A stretch of 62,000 nt of DNA from Branchiostoma floridae (lineage: Eukaryota; Chordata; Leptocardii; Amphioxiformes; Branchiostomatidae). The first letter of the stretch is position 1; every line of letters starts with the position of its first letter. Under the pieces are notes generated by a model. That model had not been told where the DNA came from, made no database searches, and worked only from the letters and a program-made list of their open reading frames with translations. Location: positions 323,930 through 385,929 of the forward strand of contig NC_049992.1 in NCBI RefSeq assembly GCF_000003815.2, in the 5' to 3' direction. The translations under genes were made by a program, and so were the position numbers. Of the stretch, positions 44,801 through 56,800 are shown in pieces.

Positions 44801-47800
44801 GGTCAAGCCATTTTATTGTCTTGGTTTGAAGCTTTTTGCAGAAAAATTATTGGAGCAGGCAGACAAAATAACGCTCAAGACCTGATCAAACATCAAATTT
44901 CATAATGATACATAACAAGGAAATGAACAAGACCTAACCACAGATCAAATTTCATATTATTGATAATTCCTAGCTTCTTGAAATCATGGCCTTAATTTTT
45001 TGACAAAGAAAAATGAAACAGACATCCCTTGATTGGCCACAACAGGAGCCACAATGTCAGCAATACAATTTTCTTTTTAATGCATTAAGAGTGGACATCA
45101 ATTGAAGCACATTTTCGTACATTGATGTGCCCAAAGTAATAAGTGCTAGCAAGTCCAACCCCCTCTGTATGGAGAGAAACAGATCATTCAACAAATAATC
45201 AGTTTGTCTGTTAGTGTGCTACGGCCGCGTGGCGTGTTGGATACACCCGATCCCTCGATCTCAGAAGTTAAGCAATACGAAGGTCAGGTCAGTTCCTGGA
45301 TGGGCGACCAACCAAGGACCACCGGATTGCTGTAACCGGACCAAGCATAGTCATTTCACGAAATCGTCTTCCGGGAGGGACGTAAAATAGGGGTCCCGTG
45401 CTCGAGGAGGCGCCTCAACCATGTTGAACAGCCTCATTACTGACTTTGGGTACATGCCTATGGCACTGGCTACAAACACACTCTCTCTCTCTCTCTGTCA
45501 GTCAGTCTTTTTCCAGACTATGACAAACTACGCAAAAGAACTTAACGGCAAACACGCCAGATAGATAAATAAATGTAATGTGCTTACTGTGTTGTTGTAA
45601 TGACAAATGAACGTCAAATTGTTTGATTTTTACCAGGAAACCTGAAGGACCTGGCCCGAGAGAAGGCTCTGATTGCCTCAGGACAGAGAGAACTGGCGGG
45701 AATGATGGCCGACATGACCGACAAGATGAAGCAAAAACTAGGTTTGCACTCTCCTCTTCTGTCAGTCATTAGATCTGTATCTGTATCTATATAGCCGGTA
45801 TAACCGCCCTTCGGCGTAACACACCAGCTTCTGTATCTGTAATTATATAGCCGGTATAACCGTCATTCGGCGTAACACTCCAGCTTGATACGAGATATAG
45901 GATATCATTTTTTTTTCATTGTAAAGTTGTCTTTGAAAGGGCGTTGTTCAAATTTGGCAGTTACAATGTCTTCACTAGCAGTTACTGATTTCAGTGTTTT
46001 TTTAAAATGTTTGTGGTTGTGTGTAACGGTAGTTCACCTTTATCCGTGGGGTAACCATTGTTAGAAAAACAAGGTATTTATATCAAGTCCACGGGCGGTA
46101 GTTTCAAACTGCCATATGTTGAAAATTCTAACATATTCAAGATACTACCGGAGGTCACGGTTCCAGATCAGTTCTGGACGTGTTTCCAAGAATTCAGTTA
46201 CACTTCAGAGCAGTCTTTGTCTGAGACTCCTTCCTTTCTTCCGAGTAACCTTGGGGTGAGGGACAGGGCAGAACAATTACTACCTTACAGTAGTTTCAAA
46301 CTACAATGTACTGATATGAAAATTCTAACATATTCAAGAAACTACCATTACCGTCCCTCAACTGTATATCTCTAAATAGATCTGTTTCTACTAACAATGC
46401 ATATAGACTACCCCTCGGATAAAGGTGAACTAGCGTTAGTTGTGTTTATGTGAGTGTCAGGAACTGAGTGGGAAGATGGTCAATGCAAAGGTAAGATTTG
46501 TGGGGTCAGAAAGTGTAGTTTAGAAGTGACAGAACTAGTCAGTTATTACAATGGAAGAGGCCAACAATGTTCTCGGGGAGATGTTGTTTTTGGTCTGCAT
46601 GTTTTTTTCAGTTACATTTTCCATATGGAAATAACCAATGCACACATGTAACAATGTTAACCAGAACTTTATTTGCATATTCGATTAATGAACTACAATT
46701 AAACAAGACACAAGAAACTACAAATATTTCACAAGATCTTTCATCTCATGGTTTTTTGTGCTTCTGTAGTCATTTCTATGACTTGCTTTTATGTTGCTTA
46801 CAAAAGTCTTATGCCTGATATTTCATGTAGCAAGCTTTCTGATATTGTCAGCTAACAGCCACTACTGCCATATGCCTGCAGACCTGGTATTGCTGTGGGG
46901 CTTTTATGACAAAATAAGTCAATAAAACAGATGCAGGTTACTGATGATACAGTGTGTTTAGATATAGATGGATAAGAGACGGCTGAATCTTCAAAGTTCC
47001 AAGACTTGCTGAAAGTTCAACTCTCAATAATTTATGATTTTTTTTCTTTTTTTTAGTGATATTCCTCCTGGCCACCATGAAAACTTCTTCTAATCATATT
47101 TACTATAGGCAACCTTATTCAAATCATATTTACTATAGGCAACCTTATTCAAATCATATTTACTATAGGCAACCTTCTTCAAATCATATTTACTATAGGC
47201 AACCTTCTTCAAATCATATTTACTATAGGCAACCTTATTCAAATCATATTCACTATAGGCAAATACCTTATTTAAATCATATTTACTATATTATGATAGT
47301 AGGCAACACTATTTACACACATTGTATTGTGACATCTTTCTCTTTGGCATCTAGGCTGTAAACTTTGGTAAATCCATTCTGAGCTGAATTCTTTTGTTTT
47401 TTGGTGCGGTTTCCCCTGACCATATAACAACAGTGCTCTGAGGACTGTATTCATAACAGTTACTCTACTGATTGATTTAAAGTACAAAGTGTATGATGAT
47501 CACCTCGGGCAGATTCAGAAGTTCTGGAATACTCTGACGCTGTTGTTTTCATAATCAGTTACCACCAGCTGTCCCTGTGTTGCCATGGCTACGCCCTGTG
47601 GCTGTCCTATGTCAGTCTCCGTGGTGACGTGCTTGAGGAATCTGCCTGTCTTGTCAAACATCTCCACACGCTTGTTTCCGCTGTCTGCCACCATGATGTT
47701 TTCCGCCCTGTCAGTACAGATGCCACAGGGCCACTGCAGCTGACCTTCACCCCTTCCCTCACCTCCAAACTTGAACAGGAACTGTCCGTCCTCGTTGTAC

Positions 47801-50800
47801 ACGTAGACACAGTGGTTGTCCCAGTCTGTCACGATCATGTTCCCCCCTTTATCGACAGCGATGTTTCTTGGCAGCTTCATGCCCTGCTGCAGGCGCACAG
47901 TTTTCACAGGATTTTTTGCTTGCTTGAACACAGGCGTTCCGCGTGGCCTGAACACCAAAACTTCGCCATGCGTTTGACCCAAGGATCCTGTGGTTTGTGT
48001 GATGAGGATGAGGTTCCTCCTGGTGTCCACGGCAACTCCTCTGTCCCACCCTGTCTTCTGTAGGTCAAACGTCCTCAGCACCTTGCCTTGCTTGTTGTAC
48101 TGCACAGCAAACTCAGCAGAGGGCGTTCCCCCCACCACCCACAGCTTTCTCTCCCCGTCCAGAGCTACCTCTTGTGGGCTCATCTTCTGTCCGCACGGCA
48201 AGGCTGTTCGTAACTGTCTCACAAATGTTCCCTGCAGGGTGAAGACCTGGATCCTCTGGTTCCCCCTGTCTGCTACATAGATCTCCCCTTCATCTGACAC
48301 TGCAACGCCGAGCGGATAATCAAACTGCCCAGTTCCTGATCCAGGCCCGCCAATTGTCAACTTTGAATTCTGAGGCTGACGCTCCCCTTGCCTTTTGTTG
48401 CCATGGTGATGACCTGTGACCCTTCCTGCAACATTACTAGTGGCAGGTGCTGCTGGGATTGGTGCAGATGGGAGAGACTGGACCGTCACTTGTCCCAAGA
48501 CTGGCACTGGGGTGTCTGTGGGCTGGAAGACAGCAGGCTGGGTTTGTACAGGAGTTGGTGCTGCTTTTCCTCTGTACTTTCGTACCACCTCTGTCAAAGC
48601 TGTCTGCTGACTGAGAAACTCGACCCATCCCTGCTTAAGGTTTTGCTCTGCTCGATCACAGGCAGCGGACAGTTCATTGAGATCTGCCAACACTCTGTCC
48701 CTTTCATTCTGTATTCTGTCCAAATTTTCTCTTTGGTTTTCTACCACTTTGGACAAGAGGTGGTCTTTTTTCTCTGTGAGTTTCTTCACCATTTGGTTGT
48801 ATGCCTGAATGATGTTCTTGTCTGTCTGCTGTTTCTTTTCATTCAGCATTTTCTCTTCTTCCCTCAGACTTCTAAGGAAGCTTAAATAGCTTTCTAGAAT
48901 GCTCCTTCCCTCATTGATCAAGGCCTGGACCGTCAAACTCCTTTCCTGTGCGGCTTTCTTGATGGTTGTTGTGCGATGATCATCGTGAGCCTCCTCTAAA
49001 CACTGATCACAAACTGGAATCCTACATTGTTTGCAATACACTTTGAACTCCTCAGAGGGGTGAGAGCTGCACCTGTTTCCAGACTGGGGCTGTTTCCTTG
49101 TTTCCCCTGACAGTGAAGTCTGCTGTGNNNNNNNNNNNNNNNNNNNNNNNNNNNNNNNNNNNNNNNNNNNNNNNNNNNNNNNNNNNNNNNNNNNNNNNNN
49201 NNNNNNNNNNNNNNNNNNNNNNNNNNNGCCTGACCTGCCGACGACAGCAGGGGCACTGTAAAGGGACTTGAACCTCTGCAAGATCCTGGAGACAGTCCTG
49301 ACAGAAGGTGTGCCCACACGGCAGCTCCTTGGGCCTGGTGAACAGCTCCAAGCAGATGCTGCAGGTCAGTTCTTCCATGAGTTGTGTCCGCAGACTTGAC
49401 GGTGCCGACGCCATGATTTTTTTCTGCTGATGTGGCAGCCCCACCTATAAAGTGTTAAGCTTAGTCTGCTTTGGACTGGACTAAAAGCTGAGGCCAACTG
49501 AATGAACTGTGGTAGGCATTTTTTTCTGCCTTTCCTGGGCAACTTCCAAGAAAGGTGCTCGCAAAGAGAAATGTAAATTATTCTGTAACTCTAGAGAAAA
49601 TAAGTTTAAACAACTGGATGAAGTCTAAAGTAGTACATTCTCCTAGTATACAGCAAACTGTCTGAATCTGTTACCCCCTACACTGAAGTTGGATTATTCC
49701 AAAATTAGTCAGTGTGAAATCAACAGGTTGTACAGCATTCGAAGCTGTTGGTTTAAAGGCAGCATAATCCTCTTTGACAGAGTTAACGGCACAAAAATGT
49801 GCCGTGATAATTACCCTGTCACTTTGACAACAACTCTCATGTGCACTTCTCCTTTGATCTGCGGAGGCCTTGCCGCCAGAGTTTGTGAACATTTACCTCT
49901 GACCTAGTTTAAGCCAGAAGACTTTTTTAAAAAAGAAAAGAAAATTACCAACAAGGGCCTGACCATGGCCAGCGGAAGGGCCGCTATAAGCCTGATATAG
50001 CCAGGCTAGGCCATGATCTATAGAGAAGCATAGTGTTTGTTAGTAGAGCCATATAGTGTATTATTGTAACAGCACCGGCCCTTAGTTAGTTACAGGGTGG
50101 CACACCTTTTCTTCTAGCTGAATACAAGACGGGGATGCGCCAGGTCTCCTGTCTGGGTGAATGATGTAAATCACCGTGTGGCTGATTTGGTATGGATGTA
50201 CGCTAGGTTTCCGTCCGGATGATTTGAAGTGAATCACCAACTCCCAACAGAATTATTTGCACCATCGCACACCAGGGCATGCCCCTACTGTTTTTTGAAC
50301 AGTGTGGCGGGTTCTTAAAAGTGCGTGGGGTGTGGCTCTCCCCATACACGGGACCTCCATTGAACGTCCTGTCCAATAAGGGACAGCCCTAACCAAAGCT
50401 AGATACTCATTTTCACCTGTCAGGGAGTAAAGTGGGGAAAGTTAGTGTAAAGTGCCTTTCCCAAGATGTCAAGTAGGTGTCACTGCACAGTAGAACAATG
50501 AGCGTATCGTGTGGCATTATTGGCAGTGAGTTCGGCTCAGGACAGAGAATTAATTTGTCAGCTTCTGTCCAAAAATTATTTCATCAGGTTAGTTCATAGA
50601 ATATAGGAGAATTCAACATTATGTGTACACTTACTTTGCTTACGTTTCGATGTCTGAGACAATACAAGCTCAGCCACGTTTGGGATTTTTTTCTCGCCAC
50701 CTACATTGGCTACATATGGCAGTGAGAATTAATAAGGAGAACTCTAGTTGGAAAATCTCACACCGCACCATCGCACGTGTGGTGGGTTCTTTAACGTGCC

Positions 50801-53800
50801 TGGGGTATGGCTCTCCCCAGACTCCCCTGGGACCTCCATTTTACGTCCTATCCGAGGGACGGCCCTCTGCTGCAGTTACGTGTCTCCAGCGTCACTTTCC
50901 GGAAGCTGCAGCAGACAGGTCCATTCCGTGAACAAGGCTGACAGAGTCGGCTGAAAATTTTGGGCAAGTCTCAATCTATCCTCCTCCTAAGTATGCAGGG
51001 ACATTCAACGGCAAAACCGCCTGTCTGGATGTACCCTGCTTTCCCAACCGTCACCCTTAGTTCCTGACCGCCCTGCTTATAAATATTGATAAGCTTACCC
51101 TTATATATGCGAGATCCCTTTTGAAAACCGAAAGTCCTATTCTCTGATTGGCTGACAGCTGGTTTGGGGGGACGTCCACAGGAACTAAGAGTGACGGTTG
51201 AGAAAGCAGGGTACATCCAGACATGCGGTTTCGCTGTTGGATGTTCCTGCGTAGGAGGATGCAATCTATTTGCAGTGTTGGTTAGTAAAGTTTGTCAACT
51301 TCTGTGTTTGACTGACAGAGTCTGCTACAACCGAGTTGCTGCTCCATGAGAAGGACCGGAAGATGAGTCACGAGGAACTGCTGAGGGACCTGATGACTGT
51401 GCGGGAAAAGGCTCAGGAACTCTGGGACAAGATCGGTAACGTATTGGTTATTGGTTATTGGGTGGGTCGACTACTGCCTCTTCACAGCCAAGAGCTGAAT
51501 CCCAAAGAGCTTACAATAGGCGGGGCTAAATTGCAAGGGTCTGGAGCGAGCTGCCATTCAGCGCAAGTCAGGTGACCTCAATACGACTGATTGTCCCAAG
51601 TCGTGTAAAGTGCCTTTCCCAAGGCACAAAATCGGTGACACATCAGCGGTTTTGAACCCATTACCTCTAGGGTCTAAGTCTAACACCTTACCGATTGCAT
51701 CACACGATGCCACAATTGCTACACGTAGCCAATCACATGATCCCCCTCCTGTTGTTGAAGGGAATTTTACAACCAATCGCATTGCCTCTTCACCGTAAGC
51801 AGCAACGTGATTGGCTGGTGAAATGTCTAATATGTAGTAGTTTGGGAGGTGATCTGATGATGGTATGGCAGACTTAGGCTCAGGAACTCTGGGACAAGAT
51901 TGGTAATGTAGCCAATCACACGCTTCCCCTCCTGTTGTTGAAGGGAATTTTCTAACCAATCGCATTGCCTCTTCACCGTAAGCAGCAACGTGATTGGCTG
52001 GTGACATGTCTATGTAGTAGTTTGGGAGGTGACCAAATGACTGTGCGGGAGAAGGCTCAGGAACTCTGGGACAAGATCGGTAACGTAGCCAATCACACGC
52101 TCCCCCTCCTGTTGTTGAAAGGAATTTCACAACCAATCACGTTGCCTCTTCACCGTAAGCAGCAACGTGATTGGCTGATGAAATGTCTAGTAGTTTGTGG
52201 AGGTGATCTGATGACTGTGCGGGAGAAGGCTCAGGAACTCTGGGACAAGATCGGTAACGTAGCCAATCACATGCTCCCCCTCCTGTTGTTGAAAGGAATT
52301 TCACAACCAATCACGTTGCCTCTTCACCGTAAGCAGCAACGTGATTGGCTGATGAAATGTCTAGTAGTTTGTGGAGGTGATCTGATGACTGTGCGGGAGA
52401 AGGCTCAGGAACTCTGGGACAAGATCGGTAACGTAGCCAATCACATGCTCCCCCTCCTGTTGTTGAAAGGAATTTTCCAACCAATCGCATTGCCTCTTCA
52501 CCGTAAGCAGCAATGAGATGTCTAGTAGTTTTGGGAGGTGACCAAATGACTGTGCGGAACAAGGCTCAGGAACTCTGGGACAAGATTGGTTCGTATCTGT
52601 GTATCTAAGATAAGGGGGGAGAGGTAAACTTAAAGTAAAGGTAGTCAGACGACTTTGGCTCTCCCTGGCAGGACATGTGATTGAGGAAATGATTCATTGG
52701 TCACCTAAGGGAAAACCTAGAGTTGAGAAACCTCACACCACCTCAATGACAGTGATTGAAAAAAACACTGGTCTCACAGGTCCTTCCTTATTTACTGGAA
52801 AACTTTTAATTATTAACACCCGACCAAAGAGGAAAGAGGAAAGAAGAAAGGTAGTCTCAAGGCCTTTTTAAGGCCATAGGAACAATGAGTTATTATCAAC
52901 TATGACAAAGGCACGGTATTGGAAGGAGGAAATTGCGATAGTGTTGAGTTCGCGTTAGCGCCAACAAACACTGTTTGCTGTGGTTTTGAGTACATGGTGA
53001 AGCAGCCACTGCAAAAACTGCAAACATCAGAAACCAACACAAACATTTCTGCATTTACAGTACTCTCCTTTTTCTCAGATAAGATTGGTAACGTATCTGT
53101 GTATCTCTAAGACAGTGGTCTAGCCAGCCTGAATTTTTTTTCCGTCCCCTGCATGGATTTTGAATGGAAATCCTGTCGAAGGCACGACGATCCAAGGTGG
53201 GGCTGGGGGCATGCTCTCCTGGAATTTTAAAAAAATCTAGACCCTCTAAAAAGGCTACTGTAAATGCAGAAATGTTCACGGTGGATTAATGTTCGTGGTT
53301 TTCGCGTTGACCACTTCACCGCGAACTTAAATCCACCGCGAACATTTTTCTATTATGGTATTAGACTGTTGTCTACGGTGTTACCGTGAAAGTCCCTTTT
53401 CCCGCTACCGCGAAATTAAATCCGCGCGAACTTAAATGCATTTACAGTATTTCCTCTTCCTCCCACAGACCACAACAGCCAGGAGATGGCCACCTTCCAC
53501 CAGGAGACGTCCGGGCAGTTCCACGTGACTCTCGCCAACCTGCGGCAGATGAACGCCACCGTGAACTACCTCCTGCACCTGATGGACAGCATGAAGACCG
53601 GGCTGGACCAGAGGATGGACTTCCTCGCTGTCTCGCTAGGGGGCGCCGGTGAGTGGTCTTTTTCATCAGATGACGAGAATGAAGACATTTGGCAAACTAC
53701 TCTTAATGATAATGTGTTGGATTCTTTAACATGCAGGTGACATACACCTGAGGCTCATGGGGTAGGTTGTCCCTCAGCCGTTTTGAGGCCGTAGATGCAA

Positions 53801-56800
53801 TGGGTTGTCACGTGAATCGGCAAAGGTACTCCTAGATGTGTAATTATACAATATTGTGATGGATGACCAGTTTGCTTCCTCATTTATTTTTTTTCTCATC
53901 TTTCCATCCTTGTGTCTTCAAATTAAACCGAAGATTTTGAGACAACAAAGTGAATGATCATTAATGTTCATCCATTCTCCATCAGGAGACCATCTTGCCA
54001 TTCTGGCCTCCTGCGTGCTCCACGTTGCGTACTTCCTGGTTGCCATGGTGACCATGACGTTCCTGCAGAGCCCCGCCCTTTCCCGCGCCGTGATGCTGGT
54101 GCTCGTGCCGACCAACGCGGTGTCGGAAGTCCGTTACCGGCGCAGCCTCGACTTCCAGAGCCTGACCATGCTTCTCACTGTCGCTGTTGTAGGTCGGTAT
54201 GACTTGAATATTCTAAGGTTGGTGGGTCATCGAATAGTAGAGTTTTCTTTTCTCTCAGCATTCGGGAAAGAGCATGGAAGTTGGAACCCACACTGCTACC
54301 AGTGGACTACTCCCCTGTGGTTTGCAGAAAGCTGCGTGGCCCAGGGATACAAAAAACGGAGATGGGCATTGCCCAATGCACTATTTGATGCAGAAAGAAA
54401 GGACTTTAACTCTAAGATACAAAGTCCCCAGCAAAAGGTAGACAAGGATGGTAGAGTTTTCTTTTACACAACTAATCAATATTACCTGTCGTGAGTACTG
54501 TCCTTCTCACTGTGGCTGTTGTAGATCTGTGTTACTTTTGCTATGGACTTTATATCTAAGAGTTAACTCAGCTGGGGATCAAACTCGCAACCTACAGACT
54601 ACAATTAAGGCAAACACTGTACCCAATTGACCACTTGTAGGGTTACTGATTGCATCAACATTCTGTTGTGTATCAGGTAACTGGTTACTAATTTGCCTGG
54701 CACAGAAATAGTGTTGCCTTGATACATGATGAAGAAAGTCTGCGTGTCATGTTGTGTCATCTTTCTGTGATGAAGAATGCCTCATCCGATCAGAGTCTAA
54801 TGTTATGTTGTAACCATATTCCTGAGTCAGTTTCCTGTTGTGTTGTAGGGAACTGGTTGTTGATCTGGCTGGCGCAGTACCTGTGGCCCCGGTGTCGGGA
54901 CATGCCGTCCCCCATCCGGACCCTCTGCTCCTGTCCGCACACCGGCTCGCTGCCTCCGCCAACCATCGTCACCTCACCCAGTCCCTGCAGGAAGCCTAAC
55001 AGGTCTTATAATGAAATAATCATCAATCAAACAAACAAACAAAAAGACATTGTCAGCACACCCAGCCCCTGCAGAAAGCCTAAGAGGTCTCTCCAGCTCT
55101 TAGCATTTGAAACTTAAGATAATTTTTTTCTGCATGACTTATGTCAAAAAGTTTTTTGGAAACTGTGGTTGGAATTGGTGGCTGTTTAGGAACTATGTTA
55201 ATTTTAGAATAGGAGATGATAATTATCAGGAAAAGCCTCTATGATAACCCAAGTTATCACCTGTTCTAGAAGACCTTTATCAATCATGTCACAGCTCAGG
55301 TATGAAATAATCATCAAATAAAGTAGACATTATCACCTCACATATTTCCTCAGAAATCCAAACAAGTCTCACCTGTATTTAGCATTTAAAACATTACAAC
55401 CCTCTAAATGCTGTTTTTTTTTATAACATTACCTGCCCAAATACACATAGCTCAAAATAGCCTGGAGTGCTAACTCAGGAACAATCAAAAATTAGATTCA
55501 AGATATGATTTGCACCGCTCTGCTGGAAAAATAGATTTTAGTAACTTATGATTGATCAAGTGAATAACTGCGAAGAAACTAGTTCGCAGTTTATTGCTAT
55601 CAAATTGAATACATTGGACAGAAATCCACAGACCCTCAGTACACTGGCACTTAGGGCAGGCTAGGTGCGTGTAAACATCACGACTGCTCGCGCAACTCCA
55701 AGTTTAAGAAAGTTTTCATGACTTCTACAGGGAGTCCCAGCCGATGTTCTCGGAGGATGAAACCAGCCCAGTTAAACTGGAGTCTGACATGCAGCAGATC
55801 ATCCAGGACAGCATCAAGACTCTGGAGATGGCTGACCGCACATGTGGGTGGACGAATATCTTTCTTGTTTTATCATGCTGTCCCATTTAAATTCCATTTG
55901 TATTGTCCTTGTCTCTGTCAGCTTGGCTATCCCTTGTATTGTAATAGCCACAGGCTAGTTGTGCAGCCCTGGCTGTGTGTGCCGAACAACCAAACCAATG
56001 AATAAGTCTTAGAGAATAAAAAAAGGAATACTGGTATGTTGACACACTGCAAATGTTTTATGAAGGAAAACACTACGATAGCTCTCTCCATCTTTTCTGG
56101 ATGAGGATTTGCTGTTAGTGACACATGAAAATGTCATCCATTCCCTCCCCGTTGACAGTAAAGAAATTGAAACTTAAATCATTTTGTCAACAGTCACATG
56201 GATTTTTACAAGAAGATGGATTTTTTTTCTAAATTCAAAGCAAGGTACAGATTTGAGTACGTTGATGCATCTATAATTCAATATTTGTAAACATGGATAC
56301 ATACGCCTGCTGAGTTTGTTTCCCCTTCCTTGTTTATTGGTGGTGGTTACTTGGAGTTATAATCTAATTAGTGTGGCGTAAATGGTAAAGCATTTGGCTT
56401 GAAATCGAAACGTCTCAAGTTCGATATCCACCATGGCCCTTGGGAAAGGCACTTTACACGACTTTCCCTGACGGTGGAGTGACGCCCGCCGAGCCTCTTC
56501 GCTAATCTGTCTGTGTGCCAACAACACACTACAGATTTGGTGCGCCAATGTGCCAACATCTGCACATTGGTCTCCCACCAAGAACTGTTGAATTTTTTAT
56601 TTCCTTGTTTATTCAGTGTTGCAAGTACACAACACCTCGGTGCTGTTGAACAAGTCGTTTGAAGAGATGCAGGACGGCTGCCTGCAGCTGGAGGAGAGTA
56701 TCATCAGTGTGGGGGGAACTCCTGTCAAACCTGTAAGGAACTTTCAACACCTTAAAGGATTCTTGTCAAACCTATAAGGAACTTTCAACAGTTCTTAAGA

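Noticed and set aside
45215-45335. Functional 5S rRNA gene
   Set aside because: Too many changes in conserved loops and a SINE tail instead of a T-run terminator.
47056-47361. ORF over the 30-bp minisatellite
   Set aside because: Peptide is a simple SNHIYYRQP repeat with no sign of being coding.
50623-50700. Fourth hammerhead-like motif (minus strand, ACATCGAAACG)
   Set aside because: GAAAC and part of the stem are present but no CTGANGA core is found upstream.
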